64,000 bases of DNA from Vibrio sonorensis (GTDB taxonomy: Bacteria; Pseudomonadota; Gammaproteobacteria; Enterobacterales; Vibrionaceae). Location: the NCBI RefSeq assembly GCF_001854765.1, contig NZ_LJJE01000070.1:159878-223877 (forward strand). Direction: 5' to 3'. The notes below the pieces were generated by a model. That model saw only the letters and a program-made list of their open reading frames with translations. It ran no database searches and had not been told where the DNA came from. A program made the translations under genes and the position numbers. Shown here piece by piece: positions 11,009 to 20,398 of this stretch; the first letter of the stretch is position 1, and the number at the start of each line of letters is the position of its first letter.

Positions 11009-11742
11009 ATGAACCTAGAAGCAAAATCGCTCTGGTTACAGGCGCTAGCCGTGGTATTGGTCGCGCTATCGCTGAACTTCTTGTCGAGCGCGGTGCAACG
11101 GTAATCGGTACTGCTACTTCTGACAATGGAGCAGCAGCGATCAGTGAATATCTTGGTGCGAACGGTAAAGGTTTGGCACTGAACGTGACAGATACAGACT
11201 CAATTGAAGGCGTTCTTAAAGCGATCAATGACGAGTTTGGTGCAATCGACATTCTGGTGAATAACGCAGGTATCACACGCGATAACCTACTAATGCGTAT
11301 GAAAGATGATGAGTGGACCGATATCATGGACACCAACCTGACTTCTATTTTCCGTCTGTCTAAAGCAGTACTGCGCGGCATGATGAAAAAGCGCGCTGGT
11401 CGCATCATCAACGTTGGTTCAGTTGTTGGTACTATGGGTAACGCTGGTCAAACTAACTATGCAGCAGCAAAAGCGGGTGTAATTGGTTTTACAAAGTCTA
11501 TGGCTCGTGAAGTAGCTTCTCGCGGTGTAACGGTTAACACCGTGGCTCCTGGTTTTATCGAAACGGATATGACTAAGGCGCTAAACGATGAGCAACGTGC
11601 GGCAACTTTGGCTAACGTACCTGCAGGCCGTCTGGGTGACCCACGTGAGATTGCCTCAGCAGTTGCATTTCTTGCATCTCCAGAAGCGGCTTACATCACA
11701 GGCGAAACTTTGCATGTAAACGGCGGTATGTATATGGTGTAA
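11009..11742 (+). CDS. fabG: 3-oxoacyl-ACP reductase FabG (frameshifted near its start)
   Basis: NADPH-dependent reductase of the fatty-acid elongation cycle (SDR family). The start ATG at 11009 follows AAAGGAAAGA. The frame is lost at codon 5: one G is missing at about 11021, so GAAGGC reads GAAGC. With that base restored the protein starts MNLEGKIALVTGASRGIG and is 244 aa, as in E. coli. NNAGITRDN, the catalytic Tyr and Lys in NYAAAKAG, and VNGGMYMV at the end are all present. fabG is essential in E. coli, so a true mutation is unlikely. A second ATG at 11006 would add one Met. Confidence 0.92.
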
Positions 11743-11977
11743 TGGTCTAACGGATGCAAACTTGTCGAACCGTGTTTATAAATGTGTTCTATAGTTTGTG
11801 AAGTTAGCCATAATCGTGCTTAAGATATAGGCATGATTTAAGTCAAAAATGTACTGAATTTCGGTTAAAATCGCTAAAATTGTGGTTTGACCAGCAAGGA
11901 CCCCCTTGCAACTTTCAATAGTTCGAATAAACTACGGAACCATCGCATTAGGCGAAATCTGTAAAGGAAAAGAAAAA
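11743..11977 (+). promoter_or_regulatory. acpP promoter and leader region
   Basis: A 235-nt AT-rich gap that should hold the acpP promoter. The only structure I see is a short GCAAGG/CCTTGC hairpin at 11894-11909, about 70 nt before the acpP start. An in-frame extension of acpP upstream to 11906 is not conserved ACP sequence. Confidence 0.35.
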
Positions 11978-12214
11978 ATGAGCAACATCGAAGAACGCGT
12001 AAAGAAAATCATTGTTGAACAGCTAGGTGTAGACGAAGCAGAAGTTAAAAACGAAGCTTCTTTCGTTGATGATCTAGGTGCTGATTCTCTAGACACTGTT
12101 GAACTAGTAATGGCTCTAGAAGAAGAATTTGACACTGAGATTCCAGACGACGAAGCTGAGAAGATTACAACTGTTCAAGCTGCGATTGATTACGTTACAG
12201 CTAACGCTCAGTAA
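11978..12214 (+). CDS. acpP: Acyl carrier protein
   Basis: Carries acyl chains during fatty-acid and lipid A synthesis. It is 78 aa including Met, highly acidic, with Ser37 in GADSLDTVE as the 4'-phosphopantetheine site. An AAAGGA ribosome site precedes the ATG at 11978. It has its own terminator, so it can be expressed at a much higher level than its neighbours. Confidence 0.98.
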   Translation: MSNIEERVKKIIVEQLGVDEAEVKNEASFVDDLGADSLDTVELVMALEEEFDTEIPDDEAEKITTVQAAIDYVTANAQ

Positions 12215-12225
12215 ATCACTCTTCT

Positions 12226-12256
12226 ACAGGCGGTCAACAGACCGCCTGTATTTTTC
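12226..12256 (+). terminator. acpP terminator
   Basis: A perfect 10-bp ACAGGCGGTC/GACCGCCTGT stem with an AACA loop is followed by ATTTTT, 12 nt past the acpP stop. Confidence 0.9.
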
Positions 12257-12306
12257 AACCCTTCTATACCTCTCATAGAATCACATCAATCCCGGAGAAT
12301 AAAATC

Positions 12307-13548
12307 GTGTCCAAGCGTCGTGTTGTTGTCACTGGCATGGGTATGTTGTCACCGGTAGGCAACACTGTAGAATCCTCTTGGAAAGCCCTGCTAGCTGGTC
12401 AAAGCGGTATCGTAGATATCGAACATTTTGACACTACTAACTTTTCTACCCGCTTTGCAGGTCTAGTAAAAGATTTCGACTGCACTGAATACATGACTAA
12501 AAAAGATGCACGTAAAATGGATTTGTTTATCCAGTACGGTATCGCAGCAGGTATTCAGGCACTTAATGACTCAGGTCTTGAAATTACCGAAGAAAATGCC
12601 GCGCGCGTTGGTGTCGCTATTGGCTCTGGTATCGGTGGCCTAGACTTGATCGAAACGGGTCACACTGCTTTGGTGGACAAAGGTCCTCGTAAAGTAAGCC
12701 CATTTTTTGTACCTTCAACGATCGTAAACATGGTCGCTGGTAACCTGTCTATCATGCGTGGTCTACGCGGTCCAAATATCGCTATTTCAACGGCATGTAC
12801 TACTGGTCTTCACAACATCGGTCACGCAGCGCGTATGATCGCTTACGGAGATGCGGAAGCAATGGTTGCAGGTGGCTCAGAAAAAGCCTCTACACCACTA
12901 GGCATGGCTGGTTTCGGTGCAGCTAAAGCGCTTTCAACTCGCAACGAAGAGCCTGCGAAAGCTTCACGTCCATGGGACAAAGGTCGCGATGGTTTCGTTC
13001 TTGGCGACGGTGCTGGCATGATGGTACTGGAAGAGTACGAACACGCGAAAGCGCGTGGTGCTAAGATTTATGCTGAGGTTGTTGGCTTTGGTATGTCTGG
13101 CGACGCTTACCACATGACTTCTCCAAGTGAAGATGGTTCGGGTGGTGCACTAGCGATGGAAGCGGCGATGCGCGATGCTGGAATCACGGGTACGCAGGTG
13201 GGTTATGTGAACGCTCACGGTACATCAACACCAGCGGGTGACGTTGCGGAAATCAAAGGTGTTAAACGCGCACTAGGTGAAGAAGGCGCTAAGCAAGTGC
13301 TTGTGTCCTCCACCAAGTCGATGACAGGCCACCTTCTAGGTGCCGCAGGTTCGGTAGAAGCTATCATCACGGTTATGTCTTTGGTTGACCAAATTGTTCC
13401 ACCAACTATTAACCTTGACGATCCCGAAGAAGGTTTGGATATCGATCTAGTACCTCATACCGCTCGTGAAGTGAATATGGAATACGCTCTGTGTAACTCA
13501 TTTGGCTTTGGTGGTACCAACGGCTCTCTTGTGTTCAAAAAGATCTAA
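12307..13548 (+). CDS. fabF: Beta-ketoacyl-ACP synthase II
   Basis: Elongating condensing enzyme, also needed for the temperature response of cis-vaccenate. It starts with GTG, giving [19 protein letters not shown], with a GGAG ribosome site. The catalytic Cys is in STACTTG, and the His residues are in [12 protein letters not shown] and TGHLLGAAG. It is 413 aa, the normal length, and ends in the family signature [14 protein letters not shown]. Confidence 0.97.
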   Translation: MSKRRVVVTGMGMLSPVGNTVESSWKALLAGQSGIVDIEHFDTTNFSTRFAGLVKDFDCTEYMTKKDARKMDLFIQYGIAAGIQALNDSGLEITEENAARVGVAIGSGIGGLDLIETGHTALVDKGPRKVSPFFVPSTIVNMVAGNLSIMRGLRGPNIAISTACTTGLHNIGHAARMIAYGDAEAMVAGGSEKASTPLGMAGFGAAKALSTRNEEPAKASRPWDKGRDGFVLGDGAGMMVLEEYEHAKARGAKIYAEVVGFGMSGDAYHMTSPSEDGSGGALAMEAAMRDAGITGTQVGYVNAHGTSTPAGDVAEIKGVKRALGEEGAKQVLVSSTKSMTGHLLGAAGSVEAIITVMSLVDQIVPPTINLDDPEEGLDIDLVPHTAREVNMEYALCNSFGFGGTNGSLVFKKI

Positions 13549-13577
13549 TACATCTTTTTACAGAGACTAGGTTTAGG

Positions 13578-13608
13578 CGGCTTAATGCGATAGCATTAAG
13601 CCGTTTTG
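13578..13608 (+). terminator. Terminator between fabF and pabC
   Basis: A perfect 11-bp CGGCTTAATGC/GCATTAAGCCG stem with a GATA loop, followed by TTTTGTTTT. It ends just before the pabC ribosome site, so pabC depends on read-through or on its own promoter. Confidence 0.85.
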
Positions 13609-13624
13609 TTTTATGGAGAAAACT

Positions 13625-14428
13625 GTGTATTGGGTTAATGGAAAGGTGGCACAAACCGTCGATATCGGTGATCGCTCATTTCAGTATGGCGATGGCTGCT
13701 TTACGACCATGTTGACGCTCAATGGCTCAATTCATCTGTGGCATTTGCACAAAGAGCGAATGGTTCGCTGTTTAGACCTATTAGGAATCGTTCAACCCGA
13801 TTGGTTTGAAGTGGAGTGTTGGCTTAACCATGCAAGCCAACCTTCCCCAAAGGCTGGCTTAAAACTGCATATAAGCAGAGGAGCTGGGGGGCGAGGTTAT
13901 GGTACAGATGGCGCTGACAAGACACTCGTCACGATTAGTGATTTTGCTTTTCCTTCCCACTATTTGCAGTGGCAAGAAAATGGCATCGACCTCGGTGTAT
14001 GCACTACAAAACTAGGTCACAATCCACTGCTTGCTGGTCACAAACACAACAATCGTCTAGAACAAGTTTTAGCAAAGCGAGAAGCGGAGAGTGAAGGTTT
14101 TGCCGATGCCCTAGTGTTGGACATCGATAACAAGGTCGTAGAGACTACTATGGCAAACCTGTTTTGGTGCAAAGACCAAACACTGTTTACTCCAACCATA
14201 GACAAGGCAGGAGTCGCTGGCGTTGCCAGGAAACAGGTGATGTCGTTAGCGAAAGATAAGGGGATGTCTATTTGTGAAGGACACTTCAAACTCGATGAGC
14301 TATACCTAGCCGATGAAATTTTTATCACTAACTCAGTTATCGGTGTATGTCCAGTCACCGCCATCTCTGGACGAACCTATAAGCTGGGCGTGTTAACCAA
14401 ACACTTTCAGGAGACCTATTACCCGTGA
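13625..14428 (+). CDS. pabC: Aminodeoxychorismate lyase
   Basis: PLP-dependent lyase giving 4-aminobenzoate for folate. The family opening WVNGKVAQTVDIGDRSFQYG, with GDGCFTT, is present, and the PLP lysine lies in the HKHNNRLEQVLAKREA region. I choose the GTG at 13625 because GGAG lies 7 nt before it. The ATG at 13613 (adding MEKT) overlaps that ribosome site, lies directly after the terminator T tract and has no ribosome site of its own. The protein is then 267 aa. The stop overlaps the mltG start (GTGA). Confidence 0.88.
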   Translation: MYWVNGKVAQTVDIGDRSFQYGDGCFTTMLTLNGSIHLWHLHKERMVRCLDLLGIVQPDWFEVECWLNHASQPSPKAGLKLHISRGAGGRGYGTDGADKTLVTISDFAFPSHYLQWQENGIDLGVCTTKLGHNPLLAGHKHNNRLEQVLAKREAESEGFADALVLDIDNKVVETTMANLFWCKDQTLFTPTIDKAGVAGVARKQVMSLAKDKGMSICEGHFKLDELYLADEIFITNSVIGVCPVTAISGRTYKLGVLTKHFQETYYP

Positions 14429-15441
14429 TAAAAAAACTATCACTTTTGCTTACCTTGACACTATTACTGCTGGTTGGGGGGTATTGGTATGTAACCAAGC
14501 AAGTTGAATCTTTGCTTTCGCAGCCATTGAACTTAGAACAAGAGCAGATATTTACCGTAAAATCCGGAACCAGTTATCACGGTTTGGTTCGCGAACTAGA
14601 AAAGAACAACTGGTTGCAACCCAATGACATGCACCCAATTGTGCGTCGACTTCATCCGGAGCTAATGGCGATTCGAGCGGGGACCTATCTCGTTGCGGAG
14701 AATACTTCTTTTCAATCTTTGCTCGCTCAATTGGTAGAAGGCAAAGAACACCAGTTTTCTATCACTTTTGTTGAAGGGTCTCGTTTCTCAGAGTGGCTTG
14801 ATGAATTACAAGCCGCCCCGCACTTGGAGATAAAAACCGATCAAATGAGTGAAAAGGCGATTGCCGATGCGCTTGGTTTAAAACAACAGAAGCTGGAAGG
14901 CTTGTTCTTAGCCGAAACGTATAGCTATACCTCTGGTGATAGCGATTTAGACATTTTAAAACGCGCTAACCTAAAGCTGCAAAAGGTGTTAGATAAACAC
15001 TGGTTGGACAGACAGGACAACTTGCCTTTAAAGACGCCTTATGAAGCGTTAATCCTTGCTTCCATTATTGAAAAAGAGACAGCAGTGGACGAAGAACGCG
15101 AACGCGTCGCTTCAGTATTTGTAAACCGCCTGAACAAGCGTATGAGATTACAAACAGACCCTACAGTAATCTACGGCATGGGTGAAAATTACGATGGTAA
15201 TATTCGCAAAAAAGACCTTCGCCAACGCACTGATTACAACACTTATGTTATTTTCGGCTTACCGCCTACACCAATCGCGATGGCTGGTGAAGCATCTATT
15301 GCGGCAGCATTGCAGCCAGAAGCGAGTGATTACTTCTATTTTGTGGCGAGTGGCGATGGTGACCACGTATTCTCTAAAACACTAACCGAGCACAACAGAG
15401 CGGTTAGAGCCTATTTAAAAAAACTAAGAAGCAGAAAATGA
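14425..15441 (+). CDS. mltG: Endolytic murein transglycosylase MltG (YceG)
   Basis: Inner-membrane lytic transglycosylase that cuts nascent glycan strands and limits their length. One N-terminal membrane helix (about 5-24) is followed by a LysM-like region and the YceG domain. The catalytic Glu is in ASIIEKETA near residue 216. Conserved [10 protein letters not shown] and [12 protein letters not shown] motifs follow. It is 338 aa. It starts with GTG overlapping pabC, and its stop overlaps tmk (ATGA), so translation is probably coupled. Confidence 0.95.
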   Translation: MIKKLSLLLTLTLLLLVGGYWYVTKQVESLLSQPLNLEQEQIFTVKSGTSYHGLVRELEKNNWLQPNDMHPIVRRLHPELMAIRAGTYLVAENTSFQSLLAQLVEGKEHQFSITFVEGSRFSEWLDELQAAPHLEIKTDQMSEKAIADALGLKQQKLEGLFLAETYSYTSGDSDLDILKRANLKLQKVLDKHWLDRQDNLPLKTPYEALILASIIEKETAVDEERERVASVFVNRLNKRMRLQTDPTVIYGMGENYDGNIRKKDLRQRTDYNTYVIFGLPPTPIAMAGEASIAAALQPEASDYFYFVASGDGDHVFSKTLTEHNRAVRAYLKKLRSRK

Positions 15442-16073
15442 AACAAGCAAGATTTATTGTCATCGAAGGGCTAGAGGGAGCAGGTAAGAGTACCGCTATC
15501 AGCAAAGTGGTCGATGTACTAAAAAACAGTGGAGTGACTGACGTCGAACAAACTCGCGAACCGGGAGGAACGCCACTGGCAGAAACTCTTCGCAACTTAG
15601 TCAAACAAGATCATAACGAAGAAGAGCTACAAGATATGACAGAGCTGCTTATGATTTACGCGGCTCGTGTACAGTTGGTGGAAAATGTTATCAAACCTGC
15701 ACTATCGAAAGGAAAATGGGTAGTGGGTGATCGCCATGACTTGTCATCACAAGCATACCAAGGCGGGGGAAGAGGCATTCCATCGACGACGATGAAAGCG
15801 CTTAAAGAGACGGCTCTGGGCGAATTTGCCCCTGATCTAACGCTCTATATGGATATAGAGCCTAAACTAGGGCTTGCGCGTGCTCGTGGGCGTGGAGAGC
15901 TAGATCGCATTGAAAAAATGGATATAAGTTTTTTTGAACGAACTCGCGATACTTATTTGCGACACGCAGCAGAAGATGACTCGATCATTACCATTGACGC
16001 AGCTCAAGACATCGACTCGGTAGCTCGCGATATTGAGAGTAAGTTAACGCAATGGCTAGAAGCGAATGGATAA
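15438..16073 (+). CDS. tmk: Thymidylate kinase
   Basis: Phosphorylates dTMP to dTDP. The P-loop GLEGAGKST is at residues 11-19, the DR(H/Y) motif is in [17 protein letters not shown], and the lid region is near GRGELDRIE. It is 211 aa, full length. It overlaps mltG by 4 nt and holB by 8 nt. Confidence 0.96.
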   Translation: MKQARFIVIEGLEGAGKSTAISKVVDVLKNSGVTDVEQTREPGGTPLAETLRNLVKQDHNEEELQDMTELLMIYAARVQLVENVIKPALSKGKWVVGDRHDLSSQAYQGGGRGIPSTTMKALKETALGEFAPDLTLYMDIEPKLGLARARGRGELDRIEKMDISFFERTRDTYLRHAAEDDSIITIDAAQDIDSVARDIESKLTQWLEANG

Positions 16074-17028
16074 GCTTTACCCCTGGTTACAGCAGGAGTG
16101 GCGCCACTGGCAACAAAGAGTTGGCAGTGGAAGGTTCCCCAATGCAAACTTAGTTGTAGCGCCCAAAGGTTTAGGCGCTCACGACCTCGTTCAACATTTA
16201 GTTGCTGTACTTTTGTGTGAGGATCAGTCAACCAGTGCATGCGGATTTTGTCATAGCTGCCAACTGGTTGAATCGGGGAATCATCCCGACTATCACCTTA
16301 TTGCCCCAGAAAAGGAAGGCAAGGGGATTGGGGTGGACCAAATCAGACAAATTAATCGCATCGCTATGGAATCTTCACAGTTATTCGGTCCTCGTGTCAT
16401 CCTTATCGAGCCGGCTGAAAATATGAATACTTCGGCTTCTAATGCACTTTTAAAGACATTAGAAGAGCCACCGGAAAACTGTATTTTTATTCTGCGTACG
16501 GCGGCCGCTAACAAGCTACTGCCAACGATAGTGAGCCGTTGCCAGCAATGGTTGATAAGAACGCCGAATACAGAAACAACGATGCAATGGTTAGCGGATA
16601 AAGGACACGCAAAAGTCCCGAGTTATGTTCTAACCCTAAATCACGGTGCGCCTCTGGAAGCGGAGACTTTTCTCAGTGAAGGAAAGATGAAACAGTACGA
16701 GCAAGCAGAGCAAGCTCTGATTCATTTTCTAGCGGCTAGTGAGCAAGTTTCCGAGGTGTATAAAAAGCTCGATGTCGAGGGCAATGAATCGCTGCGATGG
16801 ATTTGGTATTTACTCGCCGATGCACAGAAACTTCACTTTCAACCGGATTTAACGGGCACCCTCCCCGGGGCTTTGGCATTGAAAGAAGCAAAGTCATATT
16901 CCTCTCTCTATAATCAAAGTAAATCCCTTGCCGAATTATTGAATCAGTTTTCGGCTTTTTCAGGGTTAAACCGCGAACTACTCATAGCGGATTGGCTGTT
17001 TAAATTTTACGAGGATACATGTTCGTAG
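16066..17028 (+). CDS. holB: DNA polymerase III subunit delta'
   Basis: Clamp-loader subunit of the replicative polymerase. It has four zinc-binding cysteines in [16 protein letters not shown] and the AAA+ sensor region [14 protein letters not shown], with SRCQQWLI after it. It is 320 aa, slightly shorter than E. coli HolB. It overlaps tmk by 8 nt and tatD by 10 nt. Confidence 0.93.
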   Translation: MDKLYPWLQQEWRHWQQRVGSGRFPNANLVVAPKGLGAHDLVQHLVAVLLCEDQSTSACGFCHSCQLVESGNHPDYHLIAPEKEGKGIGVDQIRQINRIAMESSQLFGPRVILIEPAENMNTSASNALLKTLEEPPENCIFILRTAAANKLLPTIVSRCQQWLIRTPNTETTMQWLADKGHAKVPSYVLTLNHGAPLEAETFLSEGKMKQYEQAEQALIHFLAASEQVSEVYKKLDVEGNESLRWIWYLLADAQKLHFQPDLTGTLPGALALKEAKSYSSLYNQSKSLAELLNQFSAFSGLNRELLIADWLFKFYEDTCS

Positions 17029-17786
17029 ATTCCCATTGTCATTTGGACAAATTAGATTACCAAGAACTTCATCAAAGCGTGGCCGATGTTGTTTCTAAAG
17101 CTGAACAAGCTAATGTGACCGAAATGTTGTCGGTTGGCGTAACCCTCAACTCGTTTCCCGAAATGTTAAAGTTGATTGAACCCTACCCACAGGTACACGC
17201 CTCTTGCGGTGTTCATCCACTTGACGTTGAAAGTGAATTTGCTCTAGATAGATTGCAGGAATATTCCAAGCACCCCAAAGTGGTTGCGATTGGTGAAACG
17301 GGTTTGGATTATCACTATCAACCGGAAACGGCTGAGCTGCAAAAGCTCAGGTTTGAGCAGCAGGTGAGTATTGCTACTTCATTGAATAAACCGCTAATTA
17401 TCCATACTCGCGATGCACGAGAAGACACCTTGTCCATATTGCGTTCCGGAAACGCACAAGCGTGTGGTGGTGTTATTCACTGCTTTACCGAAGACTACGA
17501 ATTCGCTAAGGCGGCGATGGACTTGGGTTTTTATATCTCCATTTCAGGAATCGTCACCTTTAGGCAAGCAACCGAGCTGAAAGAAGTGGTTAAGAAATTG
17601 CCGCTTGATCGACTACTGATTGAAACAGATTCACCTTACTTAGCTCCTGTTCCTCATCGCGGTAAGCAAAATCAGCCCGCTTTTGTTGTGGAAGTAGCTG
17701 CATATATTGCCCAGCTCAAAGGACTTTCTCTGTCTGAAGTGGGTGAAAAAACCAGCAAAAACTTCCGAGATCTTTTTTTGAGATAG
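17019..17786 (+). CDS. TatD-family metal-dependent DNase (YcfH-like)
   Basis: TatD-type hydrolase with a TIM-barrel metal site. HCH at residues 6-8 (DSHCHLD), Glu in GETGLDY, His in IIHTRDA and VIHCFT, and Asp in ETDSPYL are all present. It is 255 aa. The neighbour order tmk-holB-ycfH matches E. coli, so this is the YcfH ortholog rather than TatD itself. The ptsG gene also follows in E. coli. Confidence 0.92.
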   Translation: MFVDSHCHLDKLDYQELHQSVADVVSKAEQANVTEMLSVGVTLNSFPEMLKLIEPYPQVHASCGVHPLDVESEFALDRLQEYSKHPKVVAIGETGLDYHYQPETAELQKLRFEQQVSIATSLNKPLIIHTRDAREDTLSILRSGNAQACGGVIHCFTEDYEFAKAAMDLGFYISISGIVTFRQATELKEVVKKLPLDRLLIETDSPYLAPVPHRGKQNQPAFVVEVAAYIAQLKGLSLSEVGEKTSKNFRDLFLR

Positions 17787-17804
17787 AAAATGGGTTTTGC
17801 ACAG

Positions 17805-17828
17805 AAAAGGAGCGAAAGCTCCTTTTTT
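17805..17828 (+). terminator. Terminator of the fab-tatD cluster
   Basis: An AAAAGGAGC/GCTCCTTTT stem with a GAAA tetraloop and a T run, about 18 nt after the tatD-like stop. Confidence 0.9.
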
Positions 17829-18230
17829 TATAAGCGTTAGTTAATAAAAGCATTATTAATATTCTTGTTAACTATTAATGTTGAAGTTGCGAGTCATTTT
17901 GGTTCAAAATGTAATTTTGTTACATAAAATAACAACTGGCTTAATTTTATTTACTCAGTGAAATTAATGCGTAGACAATAATTTTTCAATTTATTCATAT
18001 ATATAGGTCAATTGTAATCCATTTCACAGCCTGTTTTGCTATGTGATCTATATATGAGTTTGAAACTTAATTTCGTGACCATGTGGAAAGTACGCTGGAC
18101 GGCAAGATATATTTGTAGATAGAAAATTGACGTTAATACAATGTTACATTTTCAGCGAGTGCTAACATTTAGGCTACGGGGGTGTGCCGTTAGTACTCGA
18201 CAATTCTAAAAATCTATCAGGAGCATAATT
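17829..18230 (+). promoter_or_regulatory. ptsG upstream region
   Basis: About 400 nt of AT-rich DNA with no gene. It contains a TGTGAT half-site near 18041 that could be part of a CRP site, and a TACAAT box at 18138-18143 that could be a -10 element. Neither is strong. An AGGAG ribosome site lies 8 nt before the ptsG ATG. Confidence 0.3.
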
Positions 18231-19659
18231 ATGTTTAAGAACCTTTTTGCAAACCTGCAAAATAGGTAAGGCGCTGATGCTTCCAGTATCCGTGCTCCCT
18301 GTTGCAGGTATCCTACTTGGTGTCGGTGCTGCCGACTTAAGCTTTATTCCAGAAATCGTTTCCAACTTAATGGAGCAAGCGGGTGGCTCGGTATTCGGAC
18401 AAATGGCACTGCTATTTGCCGTGGGAGTAGCGCTTGGCTTCACAAACAACGATGGCGTAGCAGGCCTAGCGGCTATCGTTGGCTACGGAATCATGACAGC
18501 TACATTAGGGGTTATGGCTGGTGTCATGGGTGTCGAAAAAATCGATACTGGTGTACTAGGCGGTATCCTAGTCGGTGGTCTAGCGGCTTGGGCGTTTAAT
18601 CGCTTCTACCGCATTCAGCTTCCAGAATACCTAGGCTTCTTTGCTGGTAAACGCGCAGTGCCAATTATCACTGGTTTCGCTGCAATCGCGTTGGGTATCG
18701 TTCTGTCCGTAGTATGGCCACCAATTGGCGGCGCAATTGCTAGTTTTTCTGACTGGGCTGCTCACCAAAACCCACAAGTGGCGTTTGGAATCTACGGCAT
18801 CGTGGAACGTTCTCTTATTCCCTTTGGTCTTCACCACGTATGGAATGTTCCTTTCTTCTTCGAAGCAGGTACCTGTGTCAACGCAGCGGGTGAGACTCAA
18901 AATGGTGTGCTTACGTGTTATCTAGTGGCGGACGAAGCCTCTCGCGCAGCGGGCAACGGCTTTGGTCAACTTGCCGGTGGTTACATGTTCAAGATGTTTG
19001 GTTTGCCAGCTGCTGCAATCGCGATTGCACACTCAGCTAAGCCAGAAAACCGCGTGAAAGTGATGGGTATCATGGCATCGGCTGCGCTGACTTCGTTCCT
19101 AACAGGTATTACTGAGCCTATTGAGTTCTCGTTCCTGTTTGTTGCACCAGTACTGTACGGAATTCACGCGCTTCTTGCTGGTTCAGCTTATGTTTTGTCA
19201 AACACGCTTGGTTTTGTGCACGGCACTTCGTTCTCCCACGGTCTCATTGATTTCCTAGTGTTGTCTGGCAATGCTTCTAAGATGGGGCTGATGGTCGTTT
19301 GTGGTCTGGCGTATGCGGCTATCTACTATGTGGTTTTCCGCGCGGTTATCAAAGCTCTAGATCTTAAAACACCGGGTCGCGAAGACGAAACTGATGATGC
19401 GCAAACCGTAACTGGTACTGAACTAGCCGGAGAGCTGGTAACGGCATTTGGCGGTAAAACAAATATTACGGGTTTAGATGCATGTATTACACGCCTTCGC
19501 GTGGCGGTCGCTGATACTGACGCAGTTGATCAAGATAAGTTGAAGCAACTTGGCGCAGCGGGAGTTGTCGTTGTCGGTGGTGGTGTACAAGCTATTTTTG
19601 GTACCAAATCTGACAACCTCAAGACTGAAATGGACGAGTGGATTCGCAACCACAGTTAA
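18231..19659 (+). CDS. ptsG: PTS glucose transporter subunit IIBC (frameshifted at codon ~10)
   Basis: Inner-membrane glucose phosphotransferase, EIIC then EIIB. The first 10 codons read [10 protein letters not shown], then an A run at 18259-18262 throws the frame and a stop follows at 18267. Downstream the sequence continues [16 protein letters not shown]. Two added A residues would give [11 protein letters not shown], the family sequence; removing one base would give [14 protein letters not shown] motifs include [11 protein letters not shown] and [10 protein letters not shown]. The EIIB domain has the phosphorylated Cys in [10 protein letters not shown]. The restored protein is about 476 aa. 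E. coli has the same tatD-like/ptsG order. Confidence 0.92.
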
Positions 19660-19677
19660 GTCATTCACCCCTATGAT

Positions 19678-19703
19678 AAAGGAGGCCGTAGGCCTCCTTT
19701 TTC
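19678..19703 (+). terminator. ptsG terminator
   Basis: A perfect AAAGGAGGCC/GGCCTCCTTT stem with a GTA loop and a following T run, about 18 nt past the ptsG stop. Confidence 0.92.
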
Positions 19704-19833
19704 CGTTATACATCTCTATCATAACGCGATTGTCTTTCTACTGACTCTACTTCACTTGTCCCTGACATAAGTCACCCCGTCACTGGTATAAAAGCGCTTG
19801 TTAACAATCATCTTTGATCTACAGGTATGTGAT

Positions 19834-20238
19834 ATGAGCAAACGCCACCTTATGCTAGCCAGTTTAATCCCTCTTTCTGCCATTGCCGAAGAAGCGAATG
19901 CACCTAGCCTTTCGGTCGGTATGGCGGTGGACCAACAACTAAGTGTTGTCGTTGAACTCGAAGAGCAGTATCGATTGACTATTGGTAATCAAGGCGGTGC
20001 TTTTGACTATATTGTTGGCAGAGGAGAATTTGATGCTCATACTCCAGTAGATTGGTATGTCGGTGGCGGTGCATGGGGAGAGTGGGACCACGATTTTGGT
20101 TTAAGAGTTCCACTGGGGCTAAATTGGCAAGTGAGTGATGGTTGGAATGCTTATGGCCAAGTTCACCCAGAGCTCAACTTATACAAGGGGCCGAAACTGC
20201 AAATAGGTGCCGCTATTGGTGTGACTTACCGTTTTTAA
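19834..20238 (+). CDS. Small outer-membrane beta-barrel-like protein, function unknown
   Basis: A 134-aa secreted protein. A short signal peptide ends near AIAEEA. Alternating hydrophobic and polar strands follow (SVGMAVDQQLSVVVELEEQYRL, WYVGGGAWGEW, LGLNWQVSDGW) and the protein ends in TYRF, a terminal aromatic typical of outer-membrane barrels. I cannot assign a family or function. I start at the ATG at 19834; a TTG at 19798 is in frame but would break the signal peptide. Confidence 0.7.
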   Translation: MSKRHLMLASLIPLSAIAEEANAPSLSVGMAVDQQLSVVVELEEQYRLTIGNQGGAFDYIVGRGEFDAHTPVDWYVGGGAWGEWDHDFGLRVPLGLNWQVSDGWNAYGQVHPELNLYKGPKLQIGAAIGVTYRF

Positions 20239-20255
20239 ACTGCGGTTTAAACGAC

Positions 20256-20282
20256 AAAGCCGACACAAATGTGTCGGCTTTA
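20256..20282. terminator. Bidirectional terminator
   Basis: An AAAGCCGACAC/GTGTCGGCTTT stem with an AAAT loop lies between two genes that face each other, so it can end both transcripts. Confidence 0.88.
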
Positions 20283-20303
20283 ACTTGATTATGCAGTGAG
20301 TCG

Positions 20304-20398
20304 TTACTGCTTGTCCATCGCGCGCTTGATACAGATGCAGCGCCACCCCATGTAATACCAAGACCTAGAACCATCATAATAATTGCACCAGTAGTCAT
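20304..20398 (-). CDS. metS: MetS-type small subunit of the NSS amino-acid importer (frameshifted)
   Basis: A 31-aa single-helix protein, MTTGAIIMMVLGLGITWGG followed by AA and, after the break, FCIKRAMDKQ. One base is missing near 20334-20336. With it restored the stop is the TAA at 20304 and the C-terminus matches the small subunits found beside methionine/alanine NSS transporters. Its ATG overlaps the stop of the large subunit gene by one base, so the two are translationally coupled. Confidence 0.75.

Noticed and set aside
11906..11977. Longer N-terminus for acyl carrier protein
   Set aside because: ACP is strongly conserved at 77-78 residues and the ATG at 11978 has its own ribosome site.
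18231..18275. Programmed frameshift in ptsG
   Set aside because: The A run is short, no stimulating structure is visible, and the other breaks in this window point to sequence errors.
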